Assembly: GCA_951230915.1 (NCBI GenBank)
Contig: OX579634.1
Span: 19,308,725 to 19,372,724 of the forward strand
Direction: 5' to 3'
Length of the DNA stretch: 64,000 bases
From: Antitrichia curtipendula
Taxonomy: Eukaryota > Streptophyta > Bryopsida > Hypnales > Leucodontaceae
Shown: positions 12,375-23,096 of the stretch, one piece after another
How the letters are laid out: every line of letters begins with the position of its first letter
How positions within the stretch are numbered: position 1 is the stretch's first letter
Translations under genes and position numbers: made by a program
The notes under the pieces: generated by a model
The model's input: only the letters and a program-made list of their open reading frames with translations
The model's database searches: none
What the model was told of the DNA's origin: nothing

Positions 12375-14277
12375 CGTAACTGCAGAAATGGCAATCTTCA
12401 AGGATGGATTGCCTGCTCGTTTTTTCTCTTTTTATTAGTCAGGTGAAGTGTATATTTTTTTTCTTCCACATCTCATGTATGTAGGTTACTGCTTGTCAAC
12501 TTGATCGATTTGCCGACACATTACCATAGGAAATTGTAGAGGAGGAGCTACGAAATGGAAGGTTGAGAGGTGTGCAATTCGTGATGCAAACTTTATATGT
12601 GGACAAGAGATAGCGCAACAGCAAGAACAGATACTAGGGAGGTCAGGCTTAGAATTTTTCTCTTCAGTTGTGTATGTACAGTAGGAAGGCCTGCTTCATT
12701 TTTTCAACTGATATTGCCAAAATTCTCCGGCATTGGACTTTCTTGCTATTGAACAACACAAATATGAAATTATATTGGGCGTCATCATTTTTGTGGTTTA
12801 TCACTTCTATTTGGGGGCGGCTAAGATGTGGCATTTAGGAGGTGTGGGTGTGCGCCCCTTTCGAGAGTTGACTCGGCCATAAATCAGGAAATCCAAAAAG
12901 TCCCTTAGCTTGCTTCCCACTCAAAGGCGATTTGTCATAGAATAAAGACAGATTTGCTCTCAAGTGCTGCAAAAACACTTTAGACCCCTTCTTTTTGCAT
13001 GGATGGGACCCATGTTTTGATTTTAGCAAGAAAACAATGCAATGTGATAAGGCCCGGTTTACACCAAAACCATAGAATTGAGGGGTCTCCAATGATCTAG
13101 AGCCTACATTTTCCCATGTGATATTGAAAGTTCTCAAATTTTGAGCCCTAGGGTTAGCTTTAGACTGAAATTTTAAAATCCTAGGATTATCATTGAAAAT
13201 TGTTATTTTTAATATTATTATTATTTTTTATTTTATTTTTTGGATCATTCATTGTCCTCTTGGGAGTTTACACTAATTTGAAGGTGATCTTCTCTATAGC
13301 AAGCGGATGAGGCTTGGAAATGGAGACTTCTCAATTTTTTGGCCCCCTAGTTTTTTTATATTAACCCTTGATGATGATTTGAGGGGGGTGTACTTTCAAA
13401 ATGGGCAAAATTGCCAAGAATTTGAGCAATTTTTTTGCTCATTTTTTTTTGAGATTGGATAGAATGTAATTGTAGGATCTTGAAGTTCACATTGGAAGTG
13501 AGCATCTCAAAAAAAACTCAGATTACTTGATTGCATGGTTTAGGAGATATTGAAGTTTGAAGTTTTATTTAGATCAATGGAAACTCAAGGCAACACACTT
13601 TGAAGGAGCATATCTTTGTGAGAATATTTGAAATTGATGCCTTTTCTGTGCTTAGTGAAAGATAAGAGAATTGAGAATGTACATGTAAAATCTCACAATA
13701 TTCCAAGCATTTTTCAATTCGTGGTGGAACTTGCAATGCACGATGGCCACTGAAATGAACGTAGTGTTTGTAAGAAAAAAGAATTGGACACTTGATCTCC
13801 TTGGATCTACCCTCTTCAAGGTGGATTTGCCCTTTTGAGGTGGGCAAGAATCACAATGGTTGTCTCACTTTTTAGTCCATGCCCAAATTGAACCCCACTT
13901 AATTTTGAAAAAATCATGAAGGTGGAGTTCAACTCTTAAGCACTCCGATGTCCATATTCTAGACAATGAACAAAGGGAATAGAGGGCTTGTAGGCACAGT
14001 TTTCTCCAACTAACTTCTTATTCATCCAATATAACACTTGAATCTTGAAAAGGCAACATTCCTTAATGTCCAATTTCATTAAAATTGCGGTAAACGATAT
14101 TTTTGTACAAAGATATATGCAAAAATGTGCAAAAATTCAAAAAAGGATTGAGGCGTTAAGGGGTTAACGTGGAATTTGATGAAGCTATTGCCATTAAATT
14201 CATAATGCAATATATTTTCTAGAAATAAAATTTATTTGCTAAGAAACTCAAAATTTGAAAACAATTAGCTCAATAAA
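12375..14277. other. 3' flank of the response regulator and intergenic DNA
   Basis: The first 400 bases are probably the 3' untranslated region: T-rich, with AATAT-type poly(A) contexts. After that the sequence is AT-rich and carries no frame with recognisable content. TTAAGGGGTTAA at 14154-14165 resembles the termini of the TTAA elements that follow and may be a solo end. Confidence 0.4.
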
Positions 14278-15113
14278 GAAGGGCAACAACGATAAAATGG
14301 TTGCTTGGATCATTAACCCCTAAAGGGCCATAGGTGTGTTTTTTGACAACATAGTAATCTTGGGCAACTCACTTAGAATAGAATTTTTATTTTTTTCTTT
14401 GAAATTTTAATATAACATTTTTCTGAGGATTAGCTTTAAGGGCCAACAATTTTCGTAACTTTTGATTACATTGTCAAAAAGTTATTGAATGATATGTAGT
14501 TTTCATTGCTCGGGGTAGCTCGGATAGCCCACATAACTTCTTTAAAAATCACTTTTTTGAAAAATAAAAATTTGAAATTGTTTTTTTGGATTTCTATATA
14601 CATGGAAAATTTGAATCATTCCATTTTGATTAATGAGATGAAAGTTATAAGGAGTTTTAGTTCAAGGCAGTTTACAAGTAGTTATGAAATTTCTTTTCTA
14701 AAATAAACTTAGGTTTTCTAAAATCATTAGGTTTAGATTGTTTATTACAACATTACAACCATTGAGATTGGCATTTTTCAATTCTATAAATAAATGGTTA
14801 ATAATTTAGAATTTAGAATCATTCTCTACTTTTTTCTACTTACTGTTTTTTTCCTATATGTTGTACAATTCCAAATTATCTAAAAAATTTCAAGCATGTA
14901 GCCAACTTGCCGTGAAGAATGAATCCAAAGAATTACAACCATTTTGAATTTTTTTCAAAAAGATCTGACCTTGTGAAGTGCAACTATCCAATTTTTTGCA
15001 GGGACAAAAAAAGGATATTTGTCACTTCAGACGCTAATATCTTGCAATCTACACGGTGGAATTTTCTGAAATTTTTTCCACATCTTCTCAAACCATCGTA
15101 CTACAGTGGGGTC

Positions 15114-16754
15114 CCAATCAAAATGGCGTTTTTGAAATCGCAATGAAGGAAATTTCAGTGCTGCCAACTTTGACAGCCTCCTGAGAACTGAAAAATTGGT
15201 ACTTTACCACAAAATTTTTACCACACCATCATCTTTATGTTAATAACATGTGTACCAAATTTCAAGGCCAAAAGATTCACCAAAAAAAAGTTATTAAAAA
15301 TCTACCAACATGGGTAGTAATGAAATGGCTTCCCCCATTGTTTCCCACAACTACACATGTTGGTAGATTGTGTATATCTTTTTTTGTATAGATCTTTTGA
15401 CCTTCAAATTTGGCACACATGTTATTAACCCCTAAATGTCCAAGGTCTTTTTTGAACTTCTAAGAATTTGCTCTAAATTGAACAAAAAGCCAACTTTTTG
15501 ATAAATTGTATCATTTAAAAAAAAATTGTAACCATACAAATTCAAGCTAGATATGTTAGAGATCACATAGGAAAACAAAACACAAAAATACCACTTATGG
15601 ATTGAAAGATTATAATGTTTAATCATGAGGGTGTTAAAACTGCAAAAGCGACTGAAGTCTTTCAATCCTCTTTTAACATGTCAAATCTAAAAAGTTTGGT
15701 CACCAAAAAACACGAGGATAAAGGGCCTAACATGCATAATCCCAATTAATTTATGGCTTCCCAAAATCTACTCTACAATTATTTTAAATGAATTTCTCAT
15801 GTGAATTTTTCTCCAAGATCTAGTGTATTTGAGGCTCATTTCCAGAGCTGTCAACACTACGAAAATTCAAGATTGCAATGGATACCCTTGCACAACATCT
15901 GGAATAGAAAAATCATAATCAATCATTTTGAGAATTGAATTTTTGATATTAAAATCAAACTTCAAAAATAATCTTTCAAAAATATAAACTACTAAAAATA
16001 ATAACTTGGTAAGGTTTTATTTAACTTCAAAGTTTTTGCAACACCACATTTGGGTCCCTCGGGCATTTAGGGGTTAGCATAGAGAAGATCTCATGCCCAA
16101 AATTTCATGGTAAATTAAAAAATCTCAGCCCTTCGGAGGGTGTCAAAGTTGGCAGCAGAGAAATGATTTCTCAAAGCTATCCATATTGGTAGATTTTGAA
16201 TATCTTTTTTTTAAAGATTTTTTTGTTCTTGAAATTCGGCATACATGTTATCAACATAGAGAAGATTGTGTGACAATAATTTCATAGTAAATAGACAATT
16301 TCTCAGCCCTTGGGAGGATGTCAAAGTTGGCAGTAGTGAAATGGTTTCCACAAGTGTTTCTCAAAACAATACATGTTGGTAGATTGTGAATATCTTTTTT
16401 TGTATTGATCTTTTGGCCTTGGAATTTGGAACATATGTTATTAACATAGATTGATTGTTGTTCCACAAATTTTATGGCAAAAAAAAAAATTCAATCCTTA
16501 GGAGGCTGTCAAAGTTGGCATCAATGAAATTTTTTCCACAACTACCCATGTTGGTAGATTTTGAATAACTTTTTTTGGGTGAATCTTTTGGCCTTGAAAT
16601 TTGGTACACATGTTATTAACATAAAGATGATGCTGTGATAAAAATTTGTGATAAAATATCAAATTTTCAGCTCTCAGGAGGCTGTCAAAGTTGGCAGCAT
16701 TGAAATTTCCTTCACTTTGATTTCAAAAACGCCATTTTGATTGGGACCCCATTG
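15114..16754. mobile_element. Nested TA-target element with CAGTGGGGTCCC termini (Tc1/mariner-like)
   Basis: The left end CAGTGGGGTCCCAATCAAAA and the right end, CAATGGGGTCCCAATCAAAA on the other strand, form long inverted repeats that extend through TGGCGTTTTTGAAATC and on to about 200 bp. TA flanks each side (15112-15113, 16755-16756). The unfilled site TACTACAAGATC survives in the sister elements near 17227 and 56816 (opposite strand), so the insertion point and the TA duplication can be read directly. A TA duplication and CAGTG termini are typical of Tc1/mariner relatives. The body holds four 176-188 bp tandem units starting at 16135, 16313, 16501 and 16677, each with CTGTCAAAGTTGGCAG-like sequence and the motif CATGTTGGTAGAT. 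No transposase frame remains. Confidence 0.72.
15425..16077. mobile_element. Second-level nested TTAA element, 653 bp
   Basis: Inside one tandem unit of the TA-target element sits TTAACCCCTAAATG ... CATTTAGGGGTTAG. Neighbouring units read GTTATTAACATAGA without an insert, giving an unfilled site. The left TTAA is intact (15425-15428) and the right one has mutated to TTAG (16074-16077). The interior is AT-rich, has no long frame and is not obviously related to the interior of the 17104 element, so it may be a separate family that shares the termini. Confidence 0.72.
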
Positions 16755-17103
16755 TACAAGATCCTACGGTTACATTTGTCCAAAAATGTTTTTTTTCTTC
16801 TAAAATCTGGTAAATGCATTACAAATGGCAATTTGGGAGCATTTTTGGTGAAAACATAATCAAAAACCTTTAGGGGTTAAGGGGTTAACCAAAAGAAGGG
16901 CAACAACCAGAAAGTGGTAGTTTGGATCATCAGGGGTTAACCAAGCATAAGATTGTACTGTACATACTCTTGCTTTATGTCATTCCCCCAAAGGAAACTT
17001 CAATAAGAATCAAGGTTGAATCTAGAATACAAAATAAATGGAACCAAATGGGAGGCAACATTTCATGGCTTTGGGGATGACACTTATGGGACTTACAGTA
17101 CAG

Positions 17104-18046
17104 TTAACCCCTAAAGGTTTTTGACTATGTTTTCACCAAAACTGTTCCAGAACTGCCATTTCTAATACTAGTGCCAAATTTTAGAAAAAAAAAAATTTTG
17201 GACACTTGTAGCCGTAGGATCTTGTAGTAAACTTGTTTAAGAAGATGTGGAAAAAATTTCAGAATTTTCCGCCAAGTGGATTGCAAGATAATAGCGTTTG
17301 AATTGACAAAAATCATTTTTTTGTCCCTGCGAAAAAACGGGCAGCTGCCCTTCACAAGGTCACATTTGTATGAAAAAATGTCCAAAATGATGGTTACTCT
17401 TTGGATTTATTCTTCAAGGCAAGTTGGCTACATGATTGAAAAATTTCAGATCATTTGGAATTGTACAACATATAGGAAAAAATTAGTAAGTAGGAAGAAG
17501 TAGAGAATGATTCAAAACACTAAATTGTCAAGAATTTATTTATGAAATTGAAAAATGCCAATCCCAACGATTATATTGTTGTAATAAACAATCTACACCC
17601 AATATTTTTGTTCTTTTTCAAAAATATTGAAAATCGAGTTAAATAAAGGACTTCAAAGTTTATTTTAGAGTAGAGATTCCATAACTACCCTCAAACTAAG
17701 AATCCTCATAACTTTTGACTCATTGATCGGAATGGAATGATTCAAAGCCTCCCACGTACATATAAATCTAAAGAACCAATTTCAAATTTTAGTTTTTTTT
17801 AAAAGTGATTTTTAAAGAAGTTTTTTTTGCTGCCCCGGCTGCCCGCCGAACAATGAAAATGACATATCATGCAATAACTTTTTAACCATGTAGTCAAAAG
17901 TTACGAAAATTGTTGGACCTTAAAGCTACTCCTCGGGCACATCTTATGTGAAAATTTCAAAGAAAAAAAAGAAAAATTCCGGTCATAGTGAGCTGCCCAA
18001 AATCGCTATGTTGTCAAAAAACGGTGTTTGGTCCTTTAGGGGTTAA
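17104..18046 (+). mobile_element. TTAA-flanked piggyBac-like MITE, intact ends
   Basis: This 943-bp element has TTAA at 17104-17107 and 18043-18046. The inverted ends begin CCCCTAAAGG. Its sequence matches 56700-57639 along its whole length in the same orientation, and the split copy at 14313-16880 in the opposite one. Shared landmarks include the TTTTTGACTATGTTTTCACC block at the left, GATCTTGTAGTA, AAAGTTTATTTTAGAGTAGAGA and GTTGTCAAAAAAC at the right. It encodes no transposase. It is the best copy in the window for defining the family. Confidence 0.8.
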
Positions 18047-18642
18047 ATAGATGAAGAATCCAACACCTAAATTCAAGAAAACACATGATACTACCACATA
18101 AATGAACAAAAATTGTTTGACCATTCATCATCTACTAATGGCTCCGAAATTTAAGAATTTAAATGCGAGAAAGACTGTGATCATGAAGGAAACAAAATAG
18201 TTGGCCAAATTCAAAGGAGCAAAGGAGCCTGCTGGTAGCTGGTTTAAGTTCTATCGATCAAGCGCATCCAACTACAATATCTTGAACTTCCTCATGTTAC
18301 ATGACGAATATTTTCAAAGTTCAATGCGGATAGAGAACGATCAAAACTTGCTCAAAAATCCAGAGAATATTATAAAAGCTTCAGCATAATTCTACGAGGG
18401 GTATAGCAGGTAACAACTCTCGATCCACACTGGTTGTTCTTCTGGCTTCAACACTAGTGAAGAAGCGAGAGAGGAGAACCAGGCTCCACTTGAGAGAGAA
18501 CAATGTGACATGAAGTACCTTAACGTAATGACTATACCGTATTTGTCATGTGATCCATGAACTTCAAGTAAACACTATCCTTGGAAGTCCAAATAACCTT
18601 TCTGGAAACATAAATTCATCCTACCCCTGAGAACTAGCCCAA
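18047..18642. other. Intergenic between a TTAA element and TIM8
   Basis: Unique-looking sequence, less AT-rich than the neighbouring transposons. The part next to 18642 is presumably the 3' untranslated region of TIM8 (minus strand). A 62-codon frame at 18201-18389 on the plus strand has no recognisable content. Confidence 0.4.
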
Positions 18643-19008
18643 TCATTGTTGCAAACTCTGAAATCGACGAAGAATGAGGCTACTGGTCTCCAGGAATCGC
18701 TGTGCGCAGTTGGTAAGACAAGACGATTCACTAGAGCTGAATTTGCTTCCTGGGGTGGATGTTATGCATTTGTCCCAGCAGACATCCGTCAACTTGCCTA
18801 CGAGCTCATTGAGCACAGCTTTTTGTTTCTCTTGCTGCCAAATAAAGGTGAGTCTAATCAGGAGATGAGCCACTAAAAAAAAAAGATGCAACTCGAACAA
18901 TTCATAGCATCGTCGACAATTGATCAGAGTACTGCATATAAAAATTAGAAAAGCATCGTAGCATACCTCAAGAAATTGCTGCAGCTCGGCAGAGTTAGCG
19001 GCCTCCAT
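18643..19008 (-). CDS. TIM8: Mitochondrial small Tim chaperone TIM8, 2 exons
   Basis: Exon 1 is 19008-18967 (14 codons, ending at CTTGAG before GTATGC). Exon 2 is 18834-18643. The product is 77 residues, the normal size. It carries the twin CX3C motif, CWDKC and CLTNC, with the Tim8 signature ITSTPGSKFSSSESSC between, and the N-terminal QEKQKAVLNELV helix. In the mitochondrial intermembrane space Tim8 and Tim13 form a hexamer that escorts hydrophobic precursors to the TIM22 and SAM complexes; the four cysteines form two disulfides after import through Mia40. The frame also reads through the 132-nt intron without a stop, which would add 44 hydrophobic residues in the middle of the protein; the spliced form matches the family, the unspliced one does not. 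Confidence 0.95.
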   Translation of the reverse strand: MEAANSAELQQFLEVCYDAFLIFICSTLINCRRCYELFELHLFFLVAHLLIRLTFIWQQEKQKAVLNELVGKLTDVCWDKCITSTPGSKFSSSESSCLTNCAQRFLETSSLILRRFQSLQQ

Positions 19009-20100
19009 GGTGGGTATTAATCTGGAATAAATATGTGCACGACATTTTAATTAAAAAATTTCAAATAACCTCTAATGAGTTTCGATGTAAAGTAGCTTAA
19101 ACGCCCCGCCGAAGGGCATGTGCACACTCGTCATTCAAGGCTTCGGAATTAATGGAAACACTCAAAGAGACATTTTCTCATAATAATAATGATAATAATA
19201 ACACTGGCCCGAAAACCATTGTGAATAAAGAGGCCATGAGGGGTGAATAAAGAGTACGTAGACACATTTCAATCTAAAGTTGTCTATAAAAGTAACAGTG
19301 AACGACATGGCATCCTGGCTTTCAAGAATTGCTATACAATCCCGAAAAGCAGTAAATTACATTCAAAGGTGACTGCTCAACGTGGAGGATGAACTTGGAC
19401 AACTCAAACTAGGGCAAGCAGCAAAGCAATCTATGCCTTCCACAACACGACCATCATGAAACGCGCTCTAGAAGGATCGTGCTCTTGATAGCACCTCAAC
19501 AACAAACTAACAGCAATAACACAATGCCTTCCCAGCTCATTTCCCAGCACAGAATCCAGAATGATGATCCCACAGAAGAAAACAATATTTAAACAATTGT
19601 AATATTCCCTGGCAATTCAAGGAACTACAACATCTACTTTACCGAAACGGAAAACAGACACTCGATACCTTGAACACTATACATCGACAAAACAAAATTG
19701 CAAAACTAAGCTCTCAAACCCTCGATATTCGATACAAACAAGATCACATACAATCAATTTCGTACAGCAGAGGTAGACATGATATCTGCGCCTAACAAAC
19801 CACAGTTTCCGTTCAATCATCAGTAACCAATGATTCTAAGAAAAAAATTAAGACTCCACATTATTACAGCTCCGGAGAGCTCTAAAAAATCTCCAAAATA
19901 CCGGTACTTCAAAAAAAAAATCACCTCTGGCTTAGTCACAAATCGAAGAAAAGAACTTACTGCAGTGCAACCAAAAGGAAGCAACGGCGCGAAAGAACCT
20001 CCTCCCGTGAAGTTCCGCAGTGGCGATGTGCAAGGCGCCCGTCCTCCACGACGCGGTTCCAATGCCGTTCTGAAGCGAAACGAAAACCCTAAATCCTAGC
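19009..20100 (-). promoter_or_regulatory. Leader and promoter region of TIM8
   Basis: Minus-strand leader of TIM8. A telo-box (AACCCTAA as read on the plus strand, 20085-20092) lies at the distal, GC-richer end, 20000-20100, which looks like the first untranslated exon. The stretch 19020-19990 is AT-rich and is probably a leader intron. An AAT trinucleotide run lies near 19178-19200. Open frames here (80-89 codons) look like chance products of the GC-rich leader. Confidence 0.45.
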
Positions 20101-20308
20101 CCCCGTAGTCCTGACTAGCCTTATGATGGAAGCTCACAGCCAATTATAGAAATTTTAACAACGTATTTATTGATTCAAAAATGTAAGGTGTAATTCTTTT
20201 TTTATTTGTTGATACAGTTTGTTATCTTCTTTGAAATTTTCTAAATGATTTATTTCAACTCTTAGATATGGGAATTAGGGCTGGGGGGAGGGAATTTGTG
20301 ACTTTCTT

Positions 20309-20455
20309 TTAACCCCTAAAGGACCAAGGCATGTTCCAAGATTATGAGAATGTGTGGAAATTTTTTTAGAAACTTTGATTACATGGATTGAAAGATAATA
20401 ACATTTGAAGTTACAAGAAAAGTTAGTTTTTTTTTACCTTACCCGCTAGGGCTAG
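20309..20455. mobile_element. Truncated TTAA element fragment
   Basis: It begins TTAACCCCTAAAGGACCAAG, matching the right terminus of the 17104 family read inward. It then continues with sequence like the family interior (GTGGAAA...GATTACATGGATTGAAAGATAATAAC). The opposite end is not recognisable, so this is a deletion derivative. Confidence 0.55.
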
Positions 20456-20793
20456 TAGCCTTTAACTCTACTTAATTTCCAACTTGTTTGAGACTCCATA
20501 GCAAACCTTCTAAAGAACAATTGAATTTCAAAGTTCTTTTAGATTTTGTAAATTATTGTCATTTTTGTTTTTACAAAAAAAAGAGTCTTAAAACGCCTTA
20601 CATACAAGCAGCCAAAACTCAAAACAACCGGTTTAGCAGGTCATCAATCGCTAAATGATTGGTGATCACTCGTCACCTTCTACCCTCCACCGACTAATCC
20701 GGTCACCACTTTCCAGAGCTTCTCGGTGTTCATCCAACACTCTTCGGTGTACATCTTGCTGCTTTCTCAAAACATCAGGAAAGTGCCCCCTGA

Positions 20794-21172
20794 CTCCACT
20801 CGTACAGATGCAGTATTGCAGAAGGGGCTATACTAGCTAATATTCTTGCAATACTGCATGTAATATTGCGCTTATACAAAGATAATAACAATTTTTTTTT
20901 AAAATTCTAATATTGCGTTTATATTGTATTAATACTTTGTTTCTTAAAAATACAATACGTACTATTTAAATATTTTTCAATTGCAAAATGTCAACAAACA
21001 CTCCTTTCTTAATACTTTTGCAGTACTGCATGTAGTACTGCGCTTAAGATTCTTAATTAAGTGCAGTACAACATTTGTATACACTAAATATTGCTAAATT
21101 GCAGTACTGCAAGAGTATTAATTAGGTACTCTACTGTTAAGCCTCTCCACTTGTACAAATGCAATACTGCAA
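20794..21172. repeat. Fold-back repeat rich in GCAGTACTGC palindromes
   Basis: Inverted arms lie at about 20832-20858 (CTAATATTCTTGCAATACTG) and 21101-21131 (its near reverse complement). A further internal hairpin GCAGTACTGCATGTAGTACT lies near 21021. The unit is flanked by imperfect 28-bp direct repeats, CTCCACTCGTACAGATGCAG at 20794 and CTCCACTTGTACAAATGCAA at 21145. It has no coding content. It resembles a fold-back MITE with an unusually long flanking repeat. Confidence 0.55.
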
Positions 21173-21179
21173 GGATATT

Positions 21180-22640
21180 GAAAAAAGTAGGCTCATTTTC
21201 GTGATGAATTGCAATTTGGCAACCGAACTAGTAGCAACAATTGCGATAATCTAAGGCTAACAAACGCTGCAACAAAGTGAAATAAAAGGATTCCAATTGT
21301 GAATTGCAAATTTTTTAGCGAATCGGAACAACACAGTATTACTCAATTAATGATGACAGGAGAACTCTGAAGGATGGTCTTGAGCCAGGCAACGAACCTG
21401 CAGCAGCAGAGAAAATCCATCGGAGGTAATCAAACAAAGCAAGGGTCTCAATCAAACAAATATACTGCCTGTACAGACCAACTCTGCCATGAGACTTTGA
21501 ATAGGTCATGAAAACATCAAACTTCTCAGAGATGTTTGAAATTCCTATTCCAACACGCCATCTCTTGCTTCCTCGATAGTCCGCCTCACATGCTCCTAAG
21601 CACATCCTTCTTGCAAAATATTGTAAAATATTTGAAAGCTCTTCCTTCACTACTATGCCCCAACAACAACGATGTTCACGTACTTCCCTCTTTCCATCAT
21701 TCAAGCGTGCTCATTCTACGGAAAAAGACGACTTGTGACCCCAAGTTCTTAGGCATTCCCAAGCGTTCCCGGGTGTCATAAGCTTATCTTAAAGTACACT
21801 TTCCCTCTTTTCATTGGTGAATATCTTCCACGATCTTCTAAAGTAGCTAAGCTTAGTCTCAATAATGCACGTTGCTACCATTATGGCCCCAAGACCTATC
21901 TCCAAGGCTAAAAAATCCTAAAACCATGGCTATGGATTCAAACTCAAAGCTCTCTTGCAATTCTAGCACACGCAAACCACCTCAAAAACACTTCAAAACA
22001 CATTTTTGCACTACTTTAGGTAAAGATTTTCACTATGTATACACCAATAAACATAATGAGATCTTTTTCTAAGAAATAAAAGGTGAGAGAAAGCTCCTAA
22101 AGGAGCTAGAAAAAACTCACAAGTATCACAAAGTCAAGTCTACATCATTCTTAAAGAATATGTACATATTGGGACATAACTCCAAGGCAACAAGCCTCTC
22201 ACTCCATCATGTGGGAGACCCAACTTGAGAAAGACAAATCTTCAATCACCTATGTGGAAGACATAGGCATTGAGGTCCCCAACCAAGGGTACCAAAATCC
22301 TTACCAAGGCCAAAATCAAAGGGCCAAACTTGCATTCAAGGCCAATTGTACTCTACAGCGTTCCATGCCACCTTCCGCCAATCCCGCCAAGCTCCGCAAA
22401 CGTCGGATCGATGAGAAATTAAAGAACATGCTTCTCACATGACACATCAAACATTTGCGATTGGTAAGAATGTGGAGGCCCCCAGTCACTATAGACAAAT
22501 TTGTAGTTGTATCGTAGTTCCAAGGCAAAACATGATTGTTTCTCATTCGGCAATTTACTTAGAACTTTATCGATGCGCTTAATAACATGGTTGCTTGTGT
22601 AGTATTTGTTGCCACGTGAGGTTGGTCACTCAGTCAATGA
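21180..22640. other. Intergenic, no supported gene
   Basis: A 121-codon minus-strand frame (21704-21339) and a 77-codon plus-strand frame (22209-22442) are the longest. Neither has a domain, plausible splice partners or family resemblance that I can name. I leave both uncalled. Confidence 0.4.
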
Positions 22641-22649
22641 ATTGTACAA

Positions 22650-22810
22650 CTTATTGGCAATTCATTTGCAACTAATGTATAATTCATTTGCAACTCATTT
22701 GTGACTTCATTGCAACTCGTCTATGACTTATTTGCGACTTATTCGCAATTTGTCAGTGACTTCATTGCAACTTGTTTGTGGTACATTTCCGACTTGTTTG
22801 AGACTTGTAA
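22650..22810. repeat. Degenerate tandem repeat based on CATTTGCAACT
   Basis: A run of about a dozen diverged 11-14 bp units of the type CATTTGCAACT / CATTGCAACTTGT / TTTGCGACTTATT. The units drift in sequence and length, as old minisatellites do. Confidence 0.7.
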
Positions 22811-22979
22811 AATTTGTAGATTTTGAAATCTATAAAATGTAAAAATCTATAAATTGTAAAAAATTTAAAATTCTATTAATATAATTTATTACGTAAGGAT
22901 ACAACTACTTACAAGTCTTGTATGTTCAACCTTATGATACTCTTGACAATTGATATGGGTCAATTGATATTAGACATTT

Positions 22980-23096
22980 AGAAAATGATTTAGAAACAAC
23001 TAGGAAACAACTACAAAATGACTACAAAACAACTAGGAAACGAATACTATTATTTTATAGTTGTAGTTGTTTCCTAGTCATTTCCTAGTTGTTTTT
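22980..23096. repeat. Inverted repeat of ACTAGGAAACAACTAC units
   Basis: On the left, repeats of AACTAGGAAACAACTACAAA lie at 22998-23045. On the right the inverted form TTGTAGTTGTTTCCTAGTCA lies at 23058-23092. The transcript of either strand would fold into a short hairpin. No flanking duplication is evident. Confidence 0.65.

Larger units (their letters stand above)
14313..16880 (-). mobile_element. TTAA-flanked piggyBac-like MITE, split by a nested insertion
   Basis: Both ends are TTAA followed by CCCCTAAAGG, the right end being the reverse complement. TTAA sits at 14313-14316 and 16877-16880. The body (14317-15113 plus 16755-16876) matches the elements at 17104-18046 and 56700-57639 in inverted orientation. 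It is interrupted by a second transposon at 15114-16754. TTAA target sites and termini starting CCC are the signature of the piggyBac superfamily. No transposase is encoded, so this is a non-autonomous copy. Imperfect 35-bp direct repeats (GAAGGGCAACAAC...GGATCAT) flank it at 14278-14312 and 16895-16930. Confidence 0.75.

Noticed and set aside
21339..21704. 121-codon minus-strand frame
   Set aside because: No family, no splice partners; surrounded by repeats.
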